DNA of 64,000 bases from Catellatospora bangladeshensis. GTDB taxonomy: Bacteria > Actinomycetota > Actinomycetes > Mycobacteriales > Micromonosporaceae. The notes beneath the pieces were generated by a model, which worked only from the letters and a program-made list of their open reading frames with translations, was not told the DNA's origin and did not search any database. Shown here piece by piece: positions 48,109 to 56,364 of this stretch. A program made the position numbers and the translations under genes. Within the stretch, counting starts at the first letter, position 1. Each line of letters starts with the position of its first letter. The DNA lies in NCBI RefSeq assembly GCF_016862575.1, contig NZ_BONF01000032.1:1-64000 (forward strand). Reading direction: 5' to 3'.

Positions 48109-49442
48109 GGGCGACCCTCGCCCGCGGCGCGCTGGCCGTCACCTCCATGGTGGCGCTCGCCTTCCTCGTGCCGCTGGCACTGGTCACCCGGCAGATCGCC
48201 GAGGACAGGGCGCTGCTCGACGCCCGGCAGCAGGCCGCGGCCGTGGTCACCGCGCTGGCCGTGTCCACCGACCCGGCGGTGCTGAGCCGGGCCATGGCCG
48301 CCACCGCCGACGGGCCCCGCCAGCGGCTGGCCGTGTACCTGCCCGAGGGTGTCACCCTGGGCACGCCCCGGGCCGCCGCCGACGACGTCGCGCTGACCGC
48401 CAACCGCGGCGGCTCGCTCACCGCCCCCGCCGACGACGGGCTGGTCTACCTCCAGCCCGCCGCGCTCGACGGCGGCCGCAGCGCGGTCGTCGAGGTGTAC
48501 GTGCCCGAGTCCGACCTGTCCCGCGGCGTGGCCACCGCCTGGTGGTCCATGGGCGCGCTGGCCGCGCTGCTGGTGGCGGTGTCGGTGGGCCTGGCCGACC
48601 GGCTCGGCTGGCGGGTCGTCGGGGCCACCCGGCAGCTCGCCCGCGCATCCAAGGCGGTCGGCTCCGGCGACCTCACCGTGCGGGTCATCCCCGCCGGGCC
48701 GCCCGACCTGGTCGAGGTCGGCGAGGCGTTCAACAGCATGGCCGACCGGCTCAACTCGGTCATCGACGCCGAGCGCGAACGCGCCGCCGACCTCTCGCAC
48801 CGGCTGCGCACCCCGCTGACCGCGCTGCGGCTGGACTGCGACGCGCTGCCCCCGGGCCCGGCCGCCGACCGCATGCGCCAGGCCGTGGAGGCGCTCGACG
48901 CCGAGATCGACGCCATCATCGCGGGCGCCCGCCGGTCCGCCGCCGAGCGCGCCGCCGAGGAGACCGACCTGGTCGACGTCGTCGCCGACCGGCTCGCGTT
49001 CTGGGCCGTGCTCGCCGAGGACCACGGCCGCCCGTGGCAGGTCGTCGCCGGGGACACCCCCGTGTGGCTGCCGGTGCCCCGCACCGACGCCATCGGCGCG
49101 GTCGACGCGCTGATCGGCAACATCTTCCGGCACACCCCGCACGGCACCGGCTTCCGGGTGACGGTGAACTCGCAGGCGATGGTCGTCGAGGACGCCGGCC
49201 CCGGCATCCCCGACCCCGACGCGGCCCTGCGGCGCGGCGTCAGCGGCGGCGGCTCCACCGGCCTGGGCCTCGACATCGTCTGCCAGCTCGCCCGCCAGGC
49301 CGGCGGCGACGTAGCCGTGGACCGCGGCGACCTGGGCGGCGCCCGCATCACCGTCACCCTCAGCCCGCTCCCCGCCTCCCCCACCGAAGAGCCCGCGATC
49401 CCCATCCCCGCCCTCCGCTTCCGCCGAGGTCGCGCCACCTGA
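48105..49442 (+). CDS. Two-component sensor histidine kinase
   Basis: 445 residues from a GTG overlapping the regulator stop. Membrane helices at about 8-27 and 143-163 enclose a small outer domain. HAMP domain at about 165-217 (ASKAVGSGDLTVRVIPAGPPD). H-box LSHRLRTPLTALRLD (His232) with Arg in place of the more usual Glu after His. ATPase motifs are VDALIGNIFRHTPHG, VVEDAGPGIPD and STGLGLDIV. Its transcript probably ends in palindrome copy C. Confidence 0.9.
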   Translation: MRATLARGALAVTSMVALAFLVPLALVTRQIAEDRALLDARQQAAAVVTALAVSTDPAVLSRAMAATADGPRQRLAVYLPEGVTLGTPRAAADDVALTANRGGSLTAPADDGLVYLQPAALDGGRSAVVEVYVPESDLSRGVATAWWSMGALAALLVAVSVGLADRLGWRVVGATRQLARASKAVGSGDLTVRVIPAGPPDLVEVGEAFNSMADRLNSVIDAERERAADLSHRLRTPLTALRLDCDALPPGPAADRMRQAVEALDAEIDAIIAGARRSAAERAAEETDLVDVVADRLAFWAVLAEDHGRPWQVVAGDTPVWLPVPRTDAIGAVDALIGNIFRHTPHGTGFRVTVNSQAMVVEDAGPGIPDPDAALRRGVSGGGSTGLGLDIVCQLARQAGGDVAVDRGDLGGARITVTLSPLPASPTEEPAIPIPALRFRRGRAT

Positions 49443-49461
49443 CCCGCCCCGAACCGCCGAC

Positions 49462-49552
49462 CAAGATCGCGTCGATCTTGCGTGAACTGCGGGTACGACA
49501 CGCACATTGCGGTCATATCCCTAACAGTTCGCGCAAGATCGACGCGATCTTG
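49462..49552. repeat. Interspersed palindrome, family 2, copy C
   Basis: 28-base arms (49462-49489 and 49525-49552), 27 of 28 positions complementary, both containing CAAGATCGCGTCGATCTTG. The core carries CGGGTACGACACGC, the inverse of the GCGTGTCGCACCCG core in copy B, so this copy is inserted in the opposite orientation. Between convergent kinase and nagZ stops. Confidence 0.9.
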
Positions 49553-49570
49553 AGGGCAGGGCGGGGCGGG

Positions 49571-51127
49571 TTAGGCGCCGGTGAGGGCTTCGGCGGCGGC
49601 GCGGCCGCAGACGGTGGCGGCGCCGTAGGTGGCGAGGTGGACCGCGCCGAGGGGGTCGCCGTGGCGGACGCCCATCTCGACGACGATCGACTCGGGGCGG
49701 GCGGCGACGACGGCCTCCAGCAGCTGGGCGAGCCACGGGTGGCGGTGCGGGTCGCGGCAGACCAGGACCGGGATGCGGCCCTCGGCGCCGGCGAGGACGT
49801 CGGCGAGGACGGCGCGCTCGTCGAGCCGGACGACCGTGGTGTCGGGGCGCAGCTCCTGCAGCGGCGCGCCGACGCCCCACGGCGTACGCGCCTCGATGGC
49901 GAGGTTGGTGACGGTGCTGAACTCGACGACGTGCGCGGGGCCGCGCAGCGGCAGCCGGTCGGCGCCGGTCACCCGCAGGGCGCGGCGGGCGGCCTCCAGC
50001 CCCACCTCGGGGCGGCCGGCCGCGTGCCAGCGGTCGGCGGCGGCGGCGCGGGCACTGCGCAGCGCGGCGCTCTCGGCGGCGAATGCGGCGACCCGGGAGG
50101 CCGCCTCGGCCAGCCGCTCCTCGGGCAGCTCGCCGCTGACGACGGCGTCGACGATGCTGGTGCGCAGCAGCTCGACGGCGTTCTCGTCGGCGGTCTCGCC
50201 GCCCACGCAGATGGCGTCGGCGCCGCCCGCGATGGCCAGGGCCGCCGCGCCGCCGAGGCCGTAGCGCTGGGACACCGAGGCCATCTCGATGCCGTCGGTG
50301 ACCACGAGGCCCTTGAAGCCGAGGCGGCCGCGCAGCAGCTCGATCAGGACCGAGCGGCTCATGGTGGCGGGGCGCTCGGGGTCGAGGGCGGGCACCAGCA
50401 GGTGCGCGGTCATCATGGCGCGCACCCCGGCGTCGATCGCGGCGGTGAACGGCGGCAGCTCGATGCCGTCCAGGCGGTCCGCGTCGGCCTCGATGATGGG
50501 CAGGCCGTGGTGGGAGTCGACGCCGGTGTCGCCGTGGCCGGGGAAGTGCTTGGCGCAGGCGGCCACACCGGCCGACTGCAGGCCGCGCACCCAGGCGGCG
50601 GTGTGCCGGGACACCAGGGCCGGGTCGGCGCCGAACGAGCGTACGCCGATGACCGGGTTGGCGGGGTTGTTGTTGACGTCGGCGGCGGGCGCGTAGTCGA
50701 GGGTGATGCCGGCGGCGGCGAGCTGCGCGCCGATGTCGGCGGCGACGGCCTCGGTGAGCGCGGGATCGTCGACGGCGCCGAGGGCGTGGTTGCCGGGGCG
50801 GCGGCTGCCGTGCTCGAAGTCGAGCCGGGTGACGTCGCCGGACTCCTCGTCGACGGCGATGATGACGTCCGGGTTGTCCGCCGCCAGCGCCGCGGTCAGC
50901 GCGGTGACCTGCTCGGGGTCGACGATGTTACGGGCGAACAGCACCACGCCGCCGAGGCCGTCGGCGAGCCGGCGGCGCAGCCAGTCCGGCGGCGTGGTGC
51001 CGACGAACCCGGGCTGGAGCACCGCGTCGGCCAGCCGGAGCAGACCACGATCGTGCAGGTGGGGCCGCTGTCCCGGCGCCGTGGTGGTGGCCAGCGCCGG
51101 GGACGTGCGGTGGTCTGTCGTGGTCAT
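49571..51127 (-). CDS. nagZ: Glycoside hydrolase family 3, beta-N-acetylhexosaminidase type
   Basis: 518 residues, ATG. The NagZ-type catalytic half has IIAVDEESGDVTRLD, GVAACAKHFPGHGDTGVDSH with the His dyad in the SHHGLP loop, and the nucleophile in LVVTDGIEMASVS. An extra C-terminal domain (about 370-518) is of the GH3-C kind. Likely cytosolic or released without a signal peptide, acting in muropeptide recycling. It follows hisS by 54 bp. Confidence 0.88.
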   Translation of the reverse strand: MTTTDHRTSPALATTTAPGQRPHLHDRGLLRLADAVLQPGFVGTTPPDWLRRRLADGLGGVVLFARNIVDPEQVTALTAALAADNPDVIIAVDEESGDVTRLDFEHGSRRPGNHALGAVDDPALTEAVAADIGAQLAAAGITLDYAPAADVNNNPANPVIGVRSFGADPALVSRHTAAWVRGLQSAGVAACAKHFPGHGDTGVDSHHGLPIIEADADRLDGIELPPFTAAIDAGVRAMMTAHLLVPALDPERPATMSRSVLIELLRGRLGFKGLVVTDGIEMASVSQRYGLGGAAALAIAGGADAICVGGETADENAVELLRTSIVDAVVSGELPEERLAEAASRVAAFAAESAALRSARAAAADRWHAAGRPEVGLEAARRALRVTGADRLPLRGPAHVVEFSTVTNLAIEARTPWGVGAPLQELRPDTTVVRLDERAVLADVLAGAEGRIPVLVCRDPHRHPWLAQLLEAVVAARPESIVVEMGVRHGDPLGAVHLATYGAATVCGRAAAEALTGA

Positions 51128-51181
51128 GCGGGTACGGCCCCCGTTTCAGAGTCGAGAGCCCCACACTATTACTTAAGTTTC

Positions 51182-52516
51182 CTAATTAAAAGTCCCCTCC
51201 ACCACCGGGATGAGATCAACCTCCGGAGGAGTCCAGTTTCCGGCGGACGCCTCGACCTGTTCGCCCGAACGGATGTCCTTGACCGTGTCGGCCGCGCCCT
51301 CGGCGCCCGGGAACCAGACGTACGGGATGCCGCGCCGGTCGGCGTACTTGATCTGCTTGCCGAACTTGGCCGCGCTTGGCGACACCTCGGTCGCGACGCC
51401 CCGGGCCCGCAGCTGCGCGGCGATGCGGTCGCTGCCCCGGCGCTCCTCCTCGTTGCCCACCGCGACCAGCACCGCGGTCGGCACCGAGCGGCTCGCGGTG
51501 AGCGCGTTCTCCCCGAACAGCACGCCGAGCAGCCGGCTCACGCCGATGGACAGGCCGACCCCGGGGAACCGGTCGCTGCCGGAGCTGGCCAGGTTGTCGT
51601 AGCGGCCGCCGGAGCAGAACGAGCCGAAGCGCTCCAGCCCGGCCAGCTGCATCTCGTACACGGTGCCGGTGTAGTAGTCCAGGCCGCGGGCGATCTTCAG
51701 CTCCGCCCGGCACAGCCCCGGCGAGTGCTCCCCCGCCGCCTCGACGACCGCGGCCAGCTCGGCCAGGCCCTCGTCCAGCAGCGGGTCGCTCACGCCGAGC
51801 TTGCGGACCTCGTCCACGAAGGAGGCGTCCGCCGAGGAGATCTCAGCCAGCGCCAGCACCAGCTTCGCCGCCGACTCGGTGACCCCCAGCGGCGCCAGCT
51901 CCGCGGTGACCCCGGCCGGGCCGATCTTGTCGAGCTTGTCCACCACCCGCATCACGGCCTCGGGATCCACCAGGTCGAGGCCCTGGTAGAAGCCCTGCAG
52001 CAGCTTGCGGTTGTTGACCAGGATCGTCGCCTTCGGCAGCGGCAGCCCGGCCAGCGCGTCGCCGATCACCAGCGGCAGCTCGGCCTCGAAGTGCGAGGAG
52101 AGAGTGTCGCGGTCCACGATGTCGATGTCGGCCTGGAGGAACTCGCGGTAGCGGCCCACCTGCGGCCGCTCGCCCCGCCACACCTTCTGGATCTGGTATC
52201 GCCGGAACGGGAAGTGCAGCCTGCCGGCGTTCTCCAGCACGAAGCGCGCGAACGGCACGGTCAGGTCGAAGTGCAGGCCGAGGCTCGCGTCCGAGGAGTC
52301 GTTCGCGTCGGCCTGCAGCCGGCGCAGCACGTACACCTCCTTGGAGGTCTCGCCCTTGCGCAGCAGCTGGTCGAGGGGCTCGACGGCGCGCGTCTCCAGC
52401 GACGCGAAGCCGTGCAGCTCGAAGGTGCGGCGGATGCGGTCGAGGAAGCGCTGCTCGACGATGCGCTGCGCGGGCAGCCACTCCGGGAAGCCGGACAGCG
52501 GCGTGGGCTTGCTCAT
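51182..52516 (-). CDS. hisS: Histidyl-tRNA synthetase
   Basis: 444 residues, ATG with a weak AGG upstream. Class II core: GFPEWLPAQRIVEQRFLDRI, motif 2 FRRYQIQKVWRGERPQVGRY, ADIDIVDRDTL, the histidine motif ARGLDYYTGTVYEM and motif 3 PGVGLSIGVSRLLGVLFG. A C-terminal anticodon-binding domain is present. This branch ends GTFN before TAG, in an unusually AT-rich stretch. Preceded by an MBL hydrolase, the typical actinobacterial pairing. Confidence 0.97.
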   Translation of the reverse strand: MSKPTPLSGFPEWLPAQRIVEQRFLDRIRRTFELHGFASLETRAVEPLDQLLRKGETSKEVYVLRRLQADANDSSDASLGLHFDLTVPFARFVLENAGRLHFPFRRYQIQKVWRGERPQVGRYREFLQADIDIVDRDTLSSHFEAELPLVIGDALAGLPLPKATILVNNRKLLQGFYQGLDLVDPEAVMRVVDKLDKIGPAGVTAELAPLGVTESAAKLVLALAEISSADASFVDEVRKLGVSDPLLDEGLAELAAVVEAAGEHSPGLCRAELKIARGLDYYTGTVYEMQLAGLERFGSFCSGGRYDNLASSGSDRFPGVGLSIGVSRLLGVLFGENALTASRSVPTAVLVAVGNEEERRGSDRIAAQLRARGVATEVSPSAAKFGKQIKYADRRGIPYVWFPGAEGAADTVKDIRSGEQVEASAGNWTPPEVDLIPVVEGTFN

Positions 52517-52558
52517 GAAGAAGTCACCTCAGGCGGAGAAGAGAAGAAAGGTCTGCGG

Positions 52559-53254
52559 TCACAGGCCGCGGCGCGGCGCGTCGGCCACCGCCTGCAGGTC
52601 CTGCAGGAACGGGTTGCGCGCGCGCTCGCGGCCGATGGTCGTCGTGGGCCCGTGGCCGGGCAGCACGACCGTCTCGTCGGCCAGGGTCAGCACCTTGTCG
52701 CGCAGGCTCTCGGTCATGCGCGCCATGCTGCCGCCCGGCAGGTCGGTGCGCCCGATGCTGTCGCGGAAGAGCACGTCGCCGGAGAAGCACAGCGGCTCGT
52801 CCTCCGCGCCCGGCATCCGGAACATCACCGACCCGCCGGTATGGCCCGGCGCATGGTCGACCGTGATCTGCAGGCCCGCCAGCTCCAGCACGGCGCCGTC
52901 GGTCAGCTCCGCGACGTCGTCGGGCTCGGTGTACGGCAGCCGCCCGCCGAACATCGCGCTCAGGTCGACCGACAGCGCCTTGGCCGGGTCGGCCAGCAGC
53001 TCGCGGTCGGCGGGGTGGATCCAGGCGGTGATGCCGCGCGCGCCGCAGACCGGCGCGACGGAGAACGTGTGGTCCAGGTGCCCGTGGCTGAGCATGACCG
53101 CGGCCGGGTGCAGCCGGTGCTCGGCGAGGACCGCGTCGAGCTGGTCCAGCACCCCGATGCCCGGGTCGATCACCACGCACTGCTCGCCGGGAGCGCTCGC
53201 GACCACGTAGCAGTTGGTCCCGAACGCCTGCGCCGGAAAGCCCACCACAAGCAC
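52559..53254 (-). CDS. MBL-fold metal hydrolase (glyoxalase II-like)
   Basis: 231 residues from the GTG at 53254, which has GAGGGG 7 bases upstream. Metal motif LSHGHLDHT (HxHxDH), VDHAPGHTGGSV histidine, FSGDVLFRDSIGRTDLPGG aspartate, and VLPGHGPTTTIGRE histidine; all ligands are present. In this chromosomal position the family is often called hydroxyacylglutathione hydrolase-like, but actinobacteria lack glutathione, so the substrate is open. Operon with hisS. Confidence 0.9.
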   Translation of the reverse strand: MLVVGFPAQAFGTNCYVVASAPGEQCVVIDPGIGVLDQLDAVLAEHRLHPAAVMLSHGHLDHTFSVAPVCGARGITAWIHPADRELLADPAKALSVDLSAMFGGRLPYTEPDDVAELTDGAVLELAGLQITVDHAPGHTGGSVMFRMPGAEDEPLCFSGDVLFRDSIGRTDLPGGSMARMTESLRDKVLTLADETVVLPGHGPTTTIGRERARNPFLQDLQAVADAPRRGL

Positions 53255-53541
53255 GACAAAACCCCTCTCCGCAGACCTCAGCGCCCAGCCTAGTGCGCGG
53301 CCGGACCGGCGCCGTCCACGGCACGGCGCGCCCCTGCGGCGATCATCCATCACAGAACGCAGACGGGCATACGTGTTTCTCAGCGTTTACCCGTACACTC
53401 GCTCGGACGTGTGGCGCGCCCCACGCGCATGCCCGGACCCCGGTCGGCGACGGCGCGTGATGCGACACACACCCCTTAACGTGATAAAGGTGACACAGCG
53501 GACATGCTTCGCTGCGGTCAACGGTGACAGGAGGAGCTCGG

Positions 53542-54549
53542 GTGGCTTCCAGCAATACCCGACAGCGCAAGCTGGCCCGCGCCAAGGTCGACCGGCAGTT
53601 GGCCCGCCGGGCCGACCAGGAGCGCCGTTCGCGCCAGCTCAAGGCCGTCTTCGGCGGCCTGCTCGCGCTCGCCCTCGTCGGCCTGGTCGGCGCGTGGACG
53701 CTCGGCGCGTTCGACGAGAAGCCCGCGGAGACGGTGGCCGAGACGTGCCCCTGGAACCCGCTGGACACGTCGGCCAACGCGAACCTGAAGGACGTGGGCA
53801 AGCCCGCCGCCACCGGCATGCCGGAGTCGGGCACCTCCGCGATGACCGTCGCCTTCGGCACCGGCAACGTCGTGGCCGAGCTCGACCGCACCAACGCCCC
53901 GTGCGGCGCGGCCAGCCTGAAGTACCTGGCCGACAGCGGCTTCTACAACGACACCAAGTGCCACGAGCTGACCCACGCCGACGGCAGCTTCGCGCTGGCC
54001 TGCGGCGACCCGTCGGGCACCGGCACCGGTGGCGCCGCCTACTCCTGGTGGAACGAGAACGCCCCGGCCGACGCGCCCTCGACCGAGCCGTCCGCCGCCG
54101 CCTCGGCGACCGCCGCCGCGAGCGCGAGCGCCGGGGCCACCCCGGCCGCCAGCGCGAACCCGGCCGCGGTGCGCTACCCCGCGGGCACCGTGGCGATGCT
54201 GCCCAACATCAGCGGCAGCCAGTTCGTGATCTTCTACCAGGACTCCACCACCGCCACGAACTACTCCATCGTGGGCAAGGTGACCTCCGGCCTCGACGTG
54301 GTCAAGAAGATCGCCGCGGCCGGCACCACCGCCAACGAGGCCGGCGCGGACGTCAAGCCGAAGCAGGACGTCGTCGTCAAGACCCTCACCGTGGTCGACA
54401 ACAGCACGCCGGCCAGCCCGTCGGCCCCGGCTCCGGCGCCGTCTGGTTCGGCCACCGCTCCCAAGCCGTCGGCATCCGCCCCGGCCCCCAAGCCGTCGGC
54501 TTCCGCCCCGGCCGCCCAGCCCTCGGCGTCGGCTTCGGCCGCGAGTTGA
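53542..54549 (+). CDS. Membrane-anchored cyclophilin-like protein 1, probably inactive
   Basis: 335 residues from a GTG with GGAGGAG upstream. Arg/Lys-rich start, membrane helix about 35-56, then a cyclophilin fold outside. It diverges strongly from its two neighbours. The catalytic Arg of CHRLV is replaced (CHELTHADG, 140-148), GSQFFIV is GSQFVIF, and an Ala/Ser insertion (about 175-208) breaks the middle. The tail (290-335) repeats SASAPAPKP units. Likely a binding or scaffold protein instead of an isomerase. Confidence 0.88.
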   Translation: MASSNTRQRKLARAKVDRQLARRADQERRSRQLKAVFGGLLALALVGLVGAWTLGAFDEKPAETVAETCPWNPLDTSANANLKDVGKPAATGMPESGTSAMTVAFGTGNVVAELDRTNAPCGAASLKYLADSGFYNDTKCHELTHADGSFALACGDPSGTGTGGAAYSWWNENAPADAPSTEPSAAASATAAASASAGATPAASANPAAVRYPAGTVAMLPNISGSQFVIFYQDSTTATNYSIVGKVTSGLDVVKKIAAAGTTANEAGADVKPKQDVVVKTLTVVDNSTPASPSAPAPAPSGSATAPKPSASAPAPKPSASAPAAQPSASASAAS

Positions 54550-54575
54550 TCAGCAGTTAGCAGGAGGACAGACCC

Positions 54576-55379
54576 GTGAGTTCCACGATTCAGCGCCAGC
54601 GGGCCGCGGCCCGCGCGCGGCTCGAGCGCCAGATGGGCGAGCGGCTGGAAGAGGCCCGCAAGCGCAAGCAGCGCAGTGCCGTCATCGGCGCCGCCCTCGC
54701 GCTGCTGCTCGTCGCCGGTGGCGCGTTCTGGCTGGTCACCGCCATGGGCGGCGACGACGAGACCACCACGGCGGCCGGCCAGCCCGCGCCCGACGGTGTC
54801 GTGTGCACCTGGACCCCGGACGACCCGAAGGCCAACCCGAACCTCAAGGACGTCGGCACCCCGCCGACCGAGGCGATCGCCAAGGGCACCCAGACCATGA
54901 CGATCAACACCAACCTCGGCCCGATCGAGGCGACGGTCAACACGGCCAAGGCGCCGTGCACCGCGGCCAGCATGACCTTCCTGGCCGGCAAGAAGTTCTT
55001 CGACAACACCAAGTGCCACCGCCTGGTGACCGAGGGCATCAAGGTGCTGCAGTGCGGCGACCCGTCCGCCACCGGCGCGGGCGGCCCGACGTACAAGATG
55101 GCCGAGGAGAACCTGCCCAACGTGACCGACCCGCTGCAGGCCTACCCGGCCGGCACGATCGCCATGGCCAAGCAGCAGCAGCCCGGCACCACCGGCAGCC
55201 AGTTCTTCATCGTGTACGGCGAGAGCCAGCTCGACTCGTCCTACACGGTGCTCGGCAAGATCACCAAGGGCCTGGACATCGTCGAGAAGGTGGCCAAGGA
55301 CGGCAACGCGGCCGACAAGATCGCGCCCAAGACGCCCGTCACCATCACCTCGCTGACGCTGACCCCGGCCGCGAGCTGA
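54576..55379 (+). CDS. Membrane-anchored peptidyl-prolyl cis-trans isomerase 2 (cyclophilin)
   Basis: 267 residues, start with GGAGGA upstream. Basic cytoplasmic start, membrane helix about 34-56, then cyclophilin domain with the catalytic Arg in KCHRLVTEGIKVLQCGDP and the binding-site motif TTGSQFFIVYG. The active-site set looks intact. 26 bp after paralogue 1 and probably co-transcribed; a terminator follows at 55396. Confidence 0.93.
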   Translation: MSSTIQRQRAAARARLERQMGERLEEARKRKQRSAVIGAALALLLVAGGAFWLVTAMGGDDETTTAAGQPAPDGVVCTWTPDDPKANPNLKDVGTPPTEAIAKGTQTMTINTNLGPIEATVNTAKAPCTAASMTFLAGKKFFDNTKCHRLVTEGIKVLQCGDPSATGAGGPTYKMAEENLPNVTDPLQAYPAGTIAMAKQQQPGTTGSQFFIVYGESQLDSSYTVLGKITKGLDIVEKVAKDGNAADKIAPKTPVTITSLTLTPAAS

Positions 55380-55395
55380 CCGGACGCCGAACACC

Positions 55396-55428
55396 ACGAG
55401 GGCGGGGCCGTACTGGCCCCGCCCTCGT
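55396..55428 (+). terminator. Terminator after cyclophilin 2
   Basis: 14-bp perfect stem ACGAGGGCGGGGCC with loop GTACT, 16 bp after the stop codon and before the start of cyclophilin 3. Confidence 0.8.
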
Positions 55429-55485
55429 CGTATCCATGCCCATCAGCGCTAGGCTGCGGGTCACCCCGCACTGACAGGAGTCGCC

Positions 55486-56307
55486 GTGACCACCCCGTCC
55501 TGGACCCCCGAACCGGCCCCGCAGTCCTCCCCCGCCCCGCAGGCCAAGGGCACCAGCGGGTGGCTCATCGCCGCCGTGCTCGCCGCCATCGCGGCGGTGG
55601 TGGTCTGCATCCTGCTCGCCGCCGTCTTCCTGGTCATCCGGGCCGGGTCCGGTGCCGAGGAGCCGGCCGGGGCACCGCCCGCAGGACGGCCGTCGGTGGG
55701 CGCCGCGCAGCCGCAGGCGGGCACCGCCCAGTGCCGCTGGCTGCCCGATGCCGGCGGCAACCCGCACGTCAAGGACGTCGGCCGGCCCCCGTCCGAGGTC
55801 CCGGCCACGGGCACGCCGCGGGCGACGCTGCGCCTCGGCCAGGGCACCGTCACGTTCGAGCTGTACGCCGACAAGGCCCCGTGCGCCGTGGCCAGCCTGA
55901 CCTACCTGGCCGGGAAGGGCTACTTCGACGGCACCAGGTGCCACCGCCTGGTGACCGAGGGCATTCACGTGCTGCAGTGCGGCGATCCGAGCGGCACCGG
56001 CATGGGCGGCCCGGCCTACCGCTTCGCGGAGGAGAACCTGCCGACCCACATCGCCCCGCCCTACCCGGCGGGCACCCTCGCGATGGCCAAGACGCAGGAC
56101 CCGCAGACCACGGGCAGCCAGTTCTTCATCGTCTGGGGCGACACCCCGATCGACCCCGCGTACACCGTGCTGGGCAAGGTGACCGCCGGTCTGGACGTCG
56201 TCCAGGCGATCGGCGCGGCGGGGGCCGTGGACCAGGCGGGAGCGGCCGCCGGCGACGGCACGCCGAAGACCCCGGTGGTCGTCAGCGCCCTGACCGTCAC
56301 TCCCTGA
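55486..56307 (+). CDS. Membrane-anchored peptidyl-prolyl cis-trans isomerase 3 (cyclophilin)
   Basis: 273 residues, GTG start with AGGAG upstream. Pro-rich start, a long hydrophobic helix (about 25-52), Pro/Ala linker, then a cyclophilin domain with RCHRLVTEGIHVLQCGDPSG and TTGSQFFIVWG. Catalytic Arg present. Separated from paralogue 2 by a terminator, so it probably has its own promoter (TAGGCT near 55450 is a candidate -10). Convergent with rel. Confidence 0.93.
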   Translation: MTTPSWTPEPAPQSSPAPQAKGTSGWLIAAVLAAIAAVVVCILLAAVFLVIRAGSGAEEPAGAPPAGRPSVGAAQPQAGTAQCRWLPDAGGNPHVKDVGRPPSEVPATGTPRATLRLGQGTVTFELYADKAPCAVASLTYLAGKGYFDGTRCHRLVTEGIHVLQCGDPSGTGMGGPAYRFAEENLPTHIAPPYPAGTLAMAKTQDPQTTGSQFFIVWGDTPIDPAYTVLGKVTAGLDVVQAIGAAGAVDQAGAAAGDGTPKTPVVVSALTVTP

Positions 56308-56309
56308 CC

Positions 56310-56356
56310 ACGCGAAAGGGCCCGTCCACGGAGTCCGTGGACGGGCCCTTTCGCGT
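56310..56356. terminator. Bidirectional terminator between cyclophilin 3 and rel
   Basis: Inverted repeat with 23-base arms (ACGCGAAAGGGCCCGTCCAC and three further bases) around one central base; the real loop must open a few pairs. Placed exactly between the convergent stops. Confidence 0.9.
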
Positions 56357-56364
56357 CTTACGGG

